This document shows positions 1 to 10,766 of a stretch of 64,000 nt of DNA, one piece after another (the stretch's first letter is position 1; every line of letters starts with the position of its first letter). Where the stretch lies: assembly GCF_031755915.1 (NCBI RefSeq), contig NC_083380.1, positions 30,228,501-30,292,500 on the forward strand, written 5' to 3'. The DNA comes from Ziziphus jujuba. Taxonomy: Eukaryota > Streptophyta > Magnoliopsida > Rosales > Rhamnaceae. Made by a program: the position numbers and the translations under genes. The notes below the pieces were generated by a model. It saw only the letters and a program-made list of their open reading frames with translations. It was not told where the DNA came from and searched no databases.

Positions 1-490
1 CCCCTTTTGCATTGCATCTTAACCAACCATCGACGCCTCCTTATGATCACACATCACCAAGAACTACTCGAACAACCAGCCCACTTCAGGATCCTGCCAA
101 CACAAATTTCCAGTCCAGTTTGAATAATGACTCTGCATCATCATTTTCTTCAAAAACTGGTGTGACGGTGTTGAGAACTGGAAATCAGAACATTTTTTAA
201 GCAATGGATCACCACACAATCCTGGAATTCCCTGAAAGTAGCTACTCTCAAATGAATTAAATTGATTCCTCGATGTATAAGACCTCTAAGATTGTTATCA
301 GATACATTGAAGCTTAACGTAAGCTATTTCAGTTGTTGAGGGATCTCTCCTGGGAGATTGTTTTGAGAAAGGTCCAATGGTTCCAGTGCTGTTAAATTCC
401 CCTAAAGATGATGGTATACCACCAGTGATCATGTTGGTTGAAAGGTTTAAAGAGTATAGGCCCTTTAGGATCCCAAGCAGTTAATCAAAT
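1..490 (-). pseudogene. RLP C-terminal remnant (copy A)
   Basis: Read on the minus strand, this stretch matches the last part of the intact RLP at 25041-27887. It holds the final leucine-rich repeats, the segment before the membrane, the transmembrane region and the short basic tail. The match is clearest near 10-60, which mirrors 25080-25130. The frame is broken by several stops and shifts, and the 5' two thirds of the gene are missing: after about position 490 the similarity stops and sequence resembling an RLP 5' flank follows (690-975). It is therefore an internally deleted relic, and it may run past the left edge of the window. The assignment to the RLP family is firm. How far the left end continues is unknown. 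Confidence 0.8.
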
Positions 491-689
491 TGGGACTGAT
501 TAAGTTAGCCTTATCTTAAAAGAAAAGAGAATCTAACTTGTATTCATGATTGATGACTGAGATAATGGTCTGAGTTCCGAATCTTCCAACCCCTAATGAT
601 CACCACAAACTTAACAATCACTTCTTAAAAACCTTATATATATATATCCTAATTAAACTGTCGAAGACTGACCATGTTTTGGTATTCCA

Positions 690-975
690 TTTTAGAAAGC
701 TCTTTAGCTTCTTACATAAAGCTTCTTTTATGGTCAAGTCACAGGCTATTAAAAGTTTTAATGGACATATAACTGCACTGGGACATTGCAGCCTCCAAAG
801 ATAACTCGACTAGCTAGAAATAATTTAACCATTTCTTAAAAGAAAAGAAAAGCATCCTACGCTGGAGAAAAACTTGTGCGCATCAATGGTACTGGGCCAG
901 CAGCAATCTCTCCAACTATGTCATTTAAAATTGGCCAGCTCACTTAACTTGTCATTTAATTTTCTCTTAGACATT
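690..975. repeat. Duplicated RLP 5'-flank block
   Basis: About 260 bp here is nearly identical to 33465-33720, which lies directly 5' of the broken RLP copy D. Both start near a run reading AAAGCTTCTTTTATGGTCAAG and continue through the same GGGACATTGCAGCC segment. The same block beside two different RLP relics shows that gene and flank were duplicated together. Confidence 0.75.
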
Positions 976-1113
976 TTCTAATTCCCCTTTGATGTATAGA
1001 CTTCTGTAATTAGCTAAAGCTTGAAGGGTAAACACCATGGGTTTTCGGGCAAGCTAAAGCTTGAAGCTTGAGGTTTGAATGTTATATATCCATTCGGTAG
1101 CTAAATACAGGTG

Positions 1114-1325
1114 TTAAATCTTGTTTGGCATAAATTCTATTTCTAATTCTCCATAAGCACGTTTTGAAGAAGTTATTTTTCAATTATATTGGTTAGAAGT
1201 ATTTCTAAAAATCAGAAGCTCTTCAAAAACACTTCCTAAAAATTATTCAAACACTTTCACAAATAGTTTTTAAGCTTCAAAAACTATTTTTGGCTTATTA
1301 GAAGCTATGCGAAATAAGACCTTAA
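1114..1325. mobile_element. Candidate short MITE
   Basis: Imperfect terminal inverted repeats of about 20 bp (left TTAAATCTTGTTTGGCATA, right complement TTAAGGTCTTATTTCGCATA) enclose about 210 bp of AT-rich non-coding sequence with many AAGCTTC/GAAGC words. A target duplication is not obvious. Assignment to a MITE is inference from size and terminal symmetry only. Confidence 0.35.
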
Positions 1326-1787
1326 AAAACTATGGTTTATGGTCTTCAAAATTAAAAAATGAAAAATAAAATCTATATCTCCAGGGTTTATCTACAAATA
1401 AGGTAGTTATGGCTTCTTTTCATGATCATATATCCTTTACCATTGAGAAATTGGCATAAAGAGGGTTTCTCGGACAGTCCTTTTGCCTCCCTAAAAATCA
1501 ATTTAAAGAAAAGGTGTCATCCTTTGATACGAATACAGTGGACCCCTATTTCACAGACTTTTAACTGGCAGAGCAAGTTTTTAATACATGACATTAAGTT
1601 AGTTAAAGTGGTACCTGCTGATCTAGTGCCACTTATATACAATGGCAATCCAGTAGTTAAAAACATTGTTTCAGATAACGGCTTGAGTTTCAAATCTCTC
1701 GGCCCCTAAGGATCACCGCAAACTCAATAATCACCACCTTAGATAGCTTATATATATATATATATATTCTTATTAAACTGAGAAACA

Positions 1788-1897
1788 CTTCCAACCATGT
1801 TTTGGTTTTCAAATTTAGATGGCTCTTTAATTTCTATGTGAATGGATAAAAACTTTGGTCCAGTAATGGCAACATCACTAATACTATCTGCTAAAGA
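1788..1897. repeat. Tandem ~120-bp repeat, copy 1
   Basis: First copy of a unit that begins CTTCC(A/C)... and contains CAACCATGTTTTGG, a TTTCTATGTGAATGGA word and CAACATCACTAA. Copies 2 and 3 lie at 4843-4963 and 4964-5048. The array was contiguous before the solo LTR inserted between copies 1 and 2. Confidence 0.75.
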
Positions 1898-4837
1898 TGT
1901 CAGGACCCGTCCAGAATTCCTCCCTCGAACCCTAGACAAGCCCTGATCCCAGGGAAATACCACCGAATCTTCCAACGGAAAATCCGGCAGCACCTCCCCT
2001 AATGGTAGGACTACCAAAAATTACCTGCACTGAAAACACACTTCTATAAACATCCCCTTATTCCTCCCACAATACTACAAATTGATTCCACAATTTTCAG
2101 CACTTCAAAATATAACAGCAACTCAGTGCATAAAGAACAACTACACGCCCAATACAGTATACAGAGCATTATACAGATACATGTGGAATTTATACAATGA
2201 TAGATAAGAAGTAATACAGGATGGAGAGGAAAAAGGGAAGAAATACTTCTTGAACCTTCGGCAACGAACTGAGACGTTGGGCTCGCCCCGGACAATCAAC
2301 GTCTCCAACCTGGACCTAGGGGAACGGAATTTAAAAGTGTGAGATGCTAATCATCTCAGTGAGTGACCCTGACTACTAAACACCTTTAATATTTATAATA
2401 TATCAAATAAAAGGGATTTAATTAATCGATACCGAACAATTAAATAAATAAACAATTGAAGTAATAATTTCTCTCAAAATCCTCACTATTCACTCTGTTG
2501 GAAATGTTCCCCTTTTAAAACATTTTCACAAAACCCGATATTCGTACTTCCCGAAAACCAAGGGACCAAATAATTTAAATAACAACAAATAAATAAATAA
2601 ATACCCCAAATATAAATAAAGTGTAATAAATTATAATAAATAATTTTTGTACTCTTTGGGGTTTGAAATTTCTATCCGAAAAATTACACTTGACACACCA
2701 CACCATATACCAGTGGTGCCCTCCGATATCCAGCGTCCCGAGCACCGACTGGCGGGGAGATTAAAGAGAGAAACTTGCAAACGGCACTTCGGCGTCCCGA
2801 CAGTACCGCTGCTGAAACCGTCATCCCGGCCAAGGGAGGGGCAGTTGTGGCCAATAACAAACTTGCCTGCCCACGTTCCAATGGCAACCATGGGAGACAT
2901 AATACTTGCGCGCTAAACCACATAATGCTTGCGCGCTAAACCACGTGTACATACACCGTGTACATACACCAGAACACCAATACTGTATGAGTGCGTCTAA
3001 AATAATTATTAAACCAACCGTACCGTTTTCCAAAATTACCGTGGGAAATATATTAAATTTTCACACTTACCATCCCACATATTTTTATTTAACAAACCGG
3101 TACGAAAACATCGATAACAAATAAACCATAATTTTTCTCGTAATACAATGTTCAACAAATAAAATACCGTGGGCATAATTATAAGATTAAACCATCAATT
3201 TAAACAAATATTTTCATAAAATATTTAAACCAATTATGCCCAAAAAATAATACTTAAACCACGTACGATTATTACCGAAATATACTTTGCTCATGCACAA
3301 TAAATAAATTAAACCACAATAAAATAATACTCGGGAAATTCTTAGTAACCCAAAATTCCGTTTAGTGTCAATGGGTAAAAATATATATATAAAATAATAT
3401 TTTTTCCCGACTATATTTAAATTCCACCACATGAGCATAATTTCATATACCAATTTAACAGCAATTAAATATAATTAATTATCCCAAAATATTTATTAAA
3501 GGTGGGTCACTCACCTAGAACACGCAATTAAACCATGATCCACCATGGGATCAATTCCACGACTCACCGGTGCTCCTAGAACACAATTCACACACAACCA
3601 AATAAATTAATATTTTATTCGGATAAATAATACCCGGTACTCGAGGGGTCAAACACAAACGTTATCCAAAATAGTCGAATAATATACCGAATCGAAGCTT
3701 GAGCGACGAGGATTACAAATCCGGTCTCCATTAACCCTAATTCCGCTGGAGGTGGCCGGAATTTGGCCGGAAAGCTTCGGCCGGATTTAAACTTGAGAGA
3801 TCTCTCAAACGGTGGGGATTTTGGGCAATCTAACCCCGGAAATGGACTCAAAGGGGTCGAAAATGGTGGAATAGAGGTATGGGTCGGGCTGGGTTGGTTG
3901 GAAACGGCGAGAATCGCCGGAAAAGCTTAACCGGCCGCTGCCGACTTCACCTGCCCGATCTGGCGCGTCCGGCGGCGATTGGCTGGGAAAATTGGAGGCT
4001 GAGGTCACAGGGAGCTGGGCTTCACCGGTGGCCGGTGCGTGTGGCCGTCCGGGGACTGAAATCTGGCCAAAAGACCGGTCAAGGAGAGTGGGGGAGAGAG
4101 TCAAAGGAGAGAGAGAGAGAGAGTCCTTGCTATGTGTTTTATTTGTCTTTGTCGGGCTCGAGGAAGAAGAAGGGAAGAAAAGGAAAAGAAAAGAGAAGGT
4201 GTTTTCCCACGTGGGAAAAAGAAAAGAAAAGAAAAAGAAAAAGAAAGAAAATAAAATAAAATAAAATAAAAATAATTAAATAATATTAAGAATAATATTA
4301 CTATTTAAAATAATAATAAAATAGTGTGATATTACACATGGTTGACATGTGGCTTCTCAACATGGTGACACATGGTCACCTTCATTAAGTCACACGTGGC
4401 ACATCGTTACACGTTTAAAAAAATAATATTAAAATAATACAATATTTTAAAAAAACTCTACAGGTCCATAACTTTCAAACCACATGTCCAAATCGGACGT
4501 GCCGCTAGTCTACGGACTCGTATCGACGAGCACTTCACAACCATGCATGAGTCAAAGCTCAAATTTACATGAATAAAAAGTCAACTCCGGCACCCCTTGG
4601 ACAGTTTGGACCTCAACTTATTTTGCTCATAACTTTCAAACCGTAGCTCCGTTTTCAACGTACTACTAGTCTACGAACTCGTGCCAACGTGTACTTCGTA
4701 GTGGTACCTCAGTCAACCTAGAATTCCACCTGGGTCAAAAAGTCAACTTTTGACCCCTTCGGTCAACGGTCAACGGTCAACAGTCAACCTCGGTCAACGT
4801 GCGAAAATTCCGACATGGTTCAGGACGGGGTGTTACA
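1898..4837 (-). mobile_element. Solo LTR of a Ty3/gypsy chromovirus-like family
   Basis: The segment starts TGTCAGGACC and ends GTGTTACA, exactly like the LTRs at 7911-10722 and 15452-18288. It is flanked by a perfect 5-bp target duplication AAAGA (1893-1897 and 4838-4842). No gag, pol, primer-binding site or purine tract is present, so this is a solo LTR, presumably left by recombination between the two LTRs of a full element. It is about 2.94 kb and clearly more diverged, with indels, than the two LTRs of the full element, so it is older or from another subfamily. The strand given is the transcription direction inferred from the full element. ORFs in its GC-rich part (3600-4260) are not genes. 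Confidence 0.93.
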
Positions 4838-4842
4838 AAAGA

Positions 4843-5048
4843 CTTCACCCTCCAACCATGTTTTGGTCTTCCATTTTAGATGGCTCTTTAATTTCTATGT
4901 GAATGGAGAATATGAAAAACCTTGGCCCAATATTGGCAACATCACTAAGACATCTGCCAAAGACTTCACCCTCCAACCATGTTTTGGTTTCCATCTTAGA
5001 TCGCTTACTAATTTCTATGTGAATGGAGAAAAGTTTGGGCCTAATATT
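4843..5048. repeat. Tandem ~120-bp repeat, copies 2 and 3
   Basis: Two further copies (4843-4963 and partial 4964-5048) of the unit at 1788-1897. Both carry the CCAACCATGTTTTGG word and the TTTCTATGTGAATGGAGAA word. Looser relatives occur at 665-710, 7590-7700, 28730-28830, 29690-29780 and 29940-30040, always in RLP flanks, so the unit derives from RLP flanking DNA. Confidence 0.75.
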
Positions 5049-5375
5049 GAGAGCGTCAATTGATGACAAAAAATGTAGACTTTACAAAATATTTATTGAA
5101 TGTCTATTTATGAATAGTATATTGTACTATATCACCAACAGAATGATTGTATTTAAGTTTTTGCTATGTGAATTGTTGAACAATAAATTTAAAAAAAAAA
5201 AAAAAGGGAATAGATAATCAGAGACATTTGTGGAAATCAGTTAATCCCAAATCAAAGTCTTTATCTAGTTTCAAAATCAAAATTGATTTTCAAAAATAAA
5301 TTAAATTTTAAAATTTAAAATTGAATTTCAGATACAAATTGAAATTGAAATTGTTTTATCTGGATTCCTCTCTTC

Positions 5376-5383
5376 TATAAATA
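5376..5383 (+). promoter_or_regulatory. TATA-box-like TATAAATA without a gene
   Basis: A strong plant-type TATA motif inside CTTCTATAAATAGCTAGGG is followed by a purine-rich leader with a GA microsatellite (about 5500-5520) and a T-rich tract (5600-5620), but no coding frame. It could be the promoter of a lost gene, a non-coding transcript or a retroelement relic. Nothing else is recognisable in 5050-6024. Confidence 0.3.
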
Positions 5384-6024
5384 GCTAGGGAATTAATAAG
5401 TTTAAAGAGGTCGGAAAAATAGTGAGAAAAGACTGAAAAAAAGAAAAAAAAAGAAAAAGAAAAAAGAGGAAAGTGCAGAAACTTATAAAAAAAATAAAAG
5501 AGAGAGAGAGAGAGAGAGACAGAGAGGTTTTTAGATGGAAAAATATATATACATATAAGAAAAAAAGGTGATTATCTTCTTTCTTCTACATTTCTTTCTT
5601 TCTTTTTTTTTTTTTTTCCAAATTAACTCTTTAGATTTGTTTACTAATACTCCAGCTTAAATGAATTACTGTGGGTATTCCCAAAAGGTATCATGGATAT
5701 TGATAAATAAATTTAATTTGCTAATTTCCAGTCTTAGGAATTACTGTAATTCCTGAACATGCATCATAAAGGCTGGTTTGGTAAATAAATAAAAATGCCA
5801 GCATTGAGGCCTTAGAAAATTACCATGCTATTCCTGACAGACATTATAGATGTTGGATACTGATAAAGAGATTACTATGGTACTAACAGATAAAGGGGTA
5901 AAAAAATAAATTACATATATAGTAGCTGAAAAGGATAAAAAAAATACAATAAAAAAAAATAAATAAAATAAAAAAAGGAAACAAACCGACAAGCATATAT
6001 AAATAGTCCATTAGTCTTCCATCC

Positions 6025-6345
6025 TCAATTGCTTTCATATGACCCCCGCCTTCTCCTTTTACACTGCATCCTAACCAACCACCCATGCCTCCTTATGATC
6101 ACAATGTCACCAAGGGCTACTCCAGCAACTAGCCCAATTATGAATCCTATCAGCACAACTTTCTAATCTAATTACAATAAGGACTCAGAATCATCATTTT
6201 CTTCATAAACTCAAGGTGGCAGTGATTGGGCCTCTAAAGCACCACATTTCTTAAGCAACAAATCACCACACAATCCTGGATTTCCTTCAAACGAACTGCT
6301 CTCAAATGCATTAAATTGGTTCCCTTCAAATGAACCTTCTTTGAG
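6025..6345 (-). pseudogene. RLP C-terminal remnant (copy B)
   Basis: On the minus strand this matches the final 100 or so residues of the intact RLP. It covers the NPGLCGDLLLKKC cysteine motif, the acidic stretch before the membrane, the transmembrane helix with a GLVAGVALGD word, and the basic tail. In-frame stops interrupt the acidic and juxtamembrane part, and everything upstream of the last repeat is gone. The following 6345-7910 resembles RLP flanking DNA, so most of this gene was deleted. It is a dead member of the tandem cluster. Confidence 0.85.
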
Positions 6346-7910
6346 GACACTATATCAAACATTTAGTGAGGACCACTTAATATCTAACAAATAAGCACAT
6401 TTCCACCGCATAAAGTTTAGTAAGAAGATAGCACAGAAATAAACTGCATCAAATCAACAAGATACAAAATATTACCAAACAGAGAAATGAACAAGAAGAA
6501 ATCCCACCTTTATCTTCAATTCCACAGAGAAAATCAATAGAGAAGACAAAGCTTATGTGCTAAGTCAGGTCCAAGAAAATGACCAAGTTGCCTTCATCAA
6601 AGGAATATGAAGAGTGAACTAAAGATAAAAGGATTAATTAGTACTATCTCTTGTGACAAATTATATCCTCTAAAATTTCCTCATGGATGGAATTCAGGCT
6701 CTCAAGAATGAAAACATCTTTTAAGTAAAATATTAAGTAGAATATGTATAAAATAATATAAATGATAATTCGTCATTGGTTGTATTAAGTAGAATTTTGT
6801 AGTCAAAGTTAGTACTACTCGTTTTAATTACTTAATAATTATGAAGAAAAGACAACCATGGACTATCAACTATCAAGTTCATTTGAATATACTTTTTTAA
6901 AATAATAATAACAAAAAACACGCCTATAAAGATTACAAAATTAAGGTTAATGAGTCATCTAGCTAGCTAGCTAGGAATTAATTGGAAAGCAGCTAGAACA
7001 AAAAAGGGTGCTGCCTTTTTTCCACTTTTCAATTACTCATTTATTTTATTTACAGTTACTGATTATCTTTTCAACGCATTCACCATAAAATTCCCCTCTA
7101 ATTCTTAGCAGTTAAAATCATGATATTTTATAATACATTGTCAATTCCATTACATTGGTAGTTGAAAAACAACAGATTATGCTTAAATCAGCAGCATATG
7201 TATACAATAGTTGAAAAAATGCAATATTTCTTCTAGTATAGTAAAAAAGCTTCTTGTATAGTAAAAAATGTATATATTTCTTGTATTCCGGAGATAGAAT
7301 CAGAGAAACATATGATTATATACAGAATAGTATAGTTTTTGTGACATATATTTTTCGTTTTCCAAGTTACACTTTTTTCTTTTTCTTTTTGATAAATCTA
7401 ACATACACTTTTAGTTTAACGAAATAATTATTAAATCAAGTCGTCTCTAGGAAAAAATGCCTACACTTGAACAAAAATATTATCTCCAAAAAAGCGAACA
7501 ACAAACAAGAACGAATTTGATAGGTCAATTTTTTCATTTGCTACGTTGAACATATGTGAGAGACTTATTTACCAAAGTTTAATTCACCATGCGACGTCAC
7601 ACATCATGGTTTCCCATTTTGGAAGCCTTTTGCACCTTTCTATGTGAAGGACCTAGGTTTCTCAAATTTCTTGAATTATATATTGGAAAAGCTAAAAAAA
7701 GACAAAAACAAAAACACAGATTTTCCAAAACCAAAAAAGGTTACAGTAGTCACAAAATAAAGTCTGAAATAACAGAGCAAACATCGTACTATCTTTTTCA
7801 ACAATGTATATATGTTGAATAATCTTTTAAAGTTTTCTGTCAATTCGCTGACATAATAATTTCATGATCTAAGAAATAGATAAGAACATGTAATACTTAA
7901 AATTCATGTG
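6346..7910. other. RLP intergenic block without genes
   Basis: No coding frame is supported. The stretch is duplicated elsewhere in the window: 6840-7080 matches 30730-31010 (shared CTAGCTAGCTA and ATTAATTGGAAAGCA words), 7069-7200 matches 24428-24560, and 7430-7830 matches parts of 28330-28900 and 31930-32110. It is one of the segmental copies of the RLP cluster and is cut at 7910 by the gypsy insertion. Confidence 0.7.
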
Positions 7911-10722
7911 TGTCAGGACCCATCCAAAGTTCCCCACCGGAACCCTAGACAAGCCCTGATCCCAGGGAAACCCTACCGGACCCTCCTGTGGAAAATCCGG
8001 CAGAACCCCCCCTAAGGGATGGACTTACCACAAAATTCCCTGCACTGAAAACACACTTCTATAATTGTCCCCTTATTCCTCCCACAGTACTACAAACTGG
8101 TTCCACAAATTTCAGCACTCCAAAATAAAAATACAATAATCCAGTGCAATTTAAATACATAAGTGTCCCATACAGTATACAGAGCTTTATGAAATACTAC
8201 AACGTATAGAATACAGCAAGAGTGAAAGAAATATTACAACTGCAGTAAAAGAAGAACAAGATACTGCACAAACTAATACAGCGAGGAAGATCAAGTCCGC
8301 TCCGAGTGAACACCGACAACCTGGTACCTAGAGGAATGGAAGTTAAGAGTGTGAGATGCTAATCATCTCAGTGAGCGACCCTACTACTAGACAATATAAT
8401 ACTACGGTAATAGGTATATAAATAATAATTATTTGGAAATAATATTTTCTCTCAAAACCCTTACAATTCTCTCAGTTGGAAAGGTTCCCCTTTTAAAACA
8501 TTTTCACAAAACCCTTTATTCATATTCCCCGAAAACCAAGACATCAAATAATTAAATACCGGAAACAGTAATAATTAATTTTAATTCCAATACAGTTTTA
8601 AAACATTTTATTTTTAAAACACAGTTCCGAAAATCAGTTGATACACCCACTATATACCAGTGGTGCCAACAGTACCTAGCGTCCCAAGGTACCGCCAGAC
8701 AGGAGGTTATAGAAAGAAACCGGCATACGGTCGCGTGGCGTCCCACTGCGCCGCTGCTAACCTGGTGTCCCGGCCAAAAGTGGGGTGGCCACCCTCTCCG
8801 ATGGCATCCACAGGACACCCTCATAATATCACCTGTGCGCTACTCACACCCACCTGCGCGCTAATCATATCCGTGTGCACAATATCCATATCACATAATC
8901 AGAATACCAGTACGTGCACGGTGCATCTAAAAATTATAAAATCCATAAATATAAATTATAAAACAAATTTCACATTTTTCATAAGCATAGTGGGCATAAT
9001 CCATCCGCTTGAACCGGGAAATTCTCCACAATTTCTTTATAATCAATACCATAAATTCCATGATTTTCAAATCCACCAACTCCCAAAATCCATCAATTCA
9101 AATATTCACATTTTTCCAAGCATAAATAATTTCTCAAAATATCATAATCAAATCTCATAATATTCCATGGGCATATTTTATAAAAATTGAAATCACCAAC
9201 ATAACCAAATATTTTCTTTGAAATATTTGAAAATCAAATCGTGCCCATTTTACTATTAAAACCACACCAATTTCAAAATCCTCAAATTCATAAAATAATT
9301 TCACATGGCATAATTTTATAAAATGCACATTTTCTTAAATCCAATAAATTCACCAATAAATCCACAATAAATCAAATAAATAATTGGCACATAGAAATTA
9401 AATTCCAAATATTTAAATCACACACATTATATTCACAAATTAAATTCCCCAAAATTAATTTGAAGGTGGGTCACTCACCTTATGCACGTATCTCAATCAA
9501 GATCCTCCGTGGGATCGACTCCGCTACTCGCACGTGCACCTAAAACATCCACAGTACCAAACCACAAATATTAATATTTTATTCGGGTAATCCCCAAATG
9601 GGTACCTGGAGAGCGAACACCAAACGATAACTAAAATTTACGAATTATATACCGAATCGAAGCTCGAGTGATGCTAATCACAGATCCGGTCTTAATTTCC
9701 GGAGAGCCGCCGCGGTCACCAGCAACCTTCGCCGGCGGCGGCGCGTGCGGTGGCCGTTGGTCGTGAAATTTTGCAGACTTGTAGATCGTGAGGAGAGCAA
9801 CCCAACCGGATGGGCGGTGAGCAAAACGGAGGTCGGACGGCGGAGAAATCACCGTTTGAAGATTTCCGGCCCCTCGCCGAAAAACGCTCCGATCTCAGCG
9901 CGTCGGTGGTCCGATGGCCGTGATTTTTGGTGGGTCGGCCGGACTTGAGGAGAGGATGATGGGTGTACGGCGCGTGTGTCCGGAAAATGGCCGGAAGTGG
10001 GTCGATTTGCGGTGGCCGGCGGTGGAGGGGAAAAACTCGCCGTCGAACTTCGGACGTCCGATCCGGGCGCGTCCGGCGGCTGTTCACCGTGAAATTTGGA
10101 GGTTTTGCCGAAAATGAGGAGGGCAACCTGGCTGGCCGGCGCGTGTGCAGTAACTCGACCGGAAAATTTGAAAACCTCCGGTGGCCGGCGACTCTCTCTC
10201 TCCTCTCTCTCTTTCTCCCTCTTCCCCGAGTGTTTTAACAAATAAAAACCCATGTGCGACACTGTTCATGCCACGTGGACCAATCAGAAGCTGACACGTG
10301 GCGTTACTGTGCACTTAAGCCAGATATATTAAAATAATACGGTACTCGGCGAATTTCAAACGTCCGTAACTTTTTAACCAAATGTCCGATTTAAGCGTGC
10401 CGCTAGTCTATGAACTCGTATCGACGAGTACTTTACAACCATACAAGAGTCAACTCAAAATTACATCACAAGAAAAAGTCAACTCCCGGCACCTTTTGGA
10501 CAGTTTGCACTTCAACTTGTTTCGCCCATAACTTTCAAACCGTAGCTCCGTTTTCGACATGCTACTAGTCTACGAACTCAGAGCGTCATGCACTTCGCCA
10601 CAGTACCCTGGTCAACTCGAAATTCCAACTAGAGCAAAAAGTCAACTTTTGACCCGCTCGATCAACGGTCAACCTCGGTCAACGTGCACGGATTCCGGTG
10701 CGATTTGGGACGGGTTGTTACA
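7911..10722 (-). repeat. 3' LTR of the gypsy element
   Basis: Runs from TGTCAGGACC to TTGTTACA and is closely similar to 15452-18288. It contains a GC-rich, CpG-rich segment (9690-10200), a CT-repeat and, near its right end (start of U3 on the minus strand), several GTCAAC words. The GC-rich segment opens reading frames on both strands (for example 9716-10262), but these are repeated in both LTRs and match no protein known to me. Confidence 0.93.
10615..10690 (-). promoter_or_regulatory. W-box-like TTGAC cluster in LTR U3
   Basis: On the minus strand this part of U3 carries repeated TTGAC(C/T) cores, the binding core of WRKY factors. Matching clusters sit in the 5' LTR at about 18175-18255 and in the solo LTR at about 4735-4800, where GGTCAAC is repeated in tandem. 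That the sites are functional is inference. Confidence 0.45.
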
Positions 10723-10736
10723 ACCTTCCCCCCTTA
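10723..10736 (-). promoter_or_regulatory. Polypurine tract
   Basis: The minus strand reads TAAGGGGGGAAGGT immediately before the 3' LTR, the expected position and composition of the plus-strand DNA primer of an LTR retrotransposon. Confidence 0.85.
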
Positions 10737-10766
10737 CAAAAATTTCGTCCTCGAAATTTCCGCGCG

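Noticed and set aside
8660..9160. 166-codon plus-strand frame
   Set aside because: It is inside the 3' LTR, changes in length in the second LTR (16201-16715) and has low-complexity Ile/Asn-rich content.
9631..10314. Overlapping Arg/Pro-rich reading frames on both strands
   Set aside because: They lie in the GC-rich part of the 3' LTR, recur in the other LTR (17186-17881) and arise from CpG-rich composition. No protein family is recognisable.
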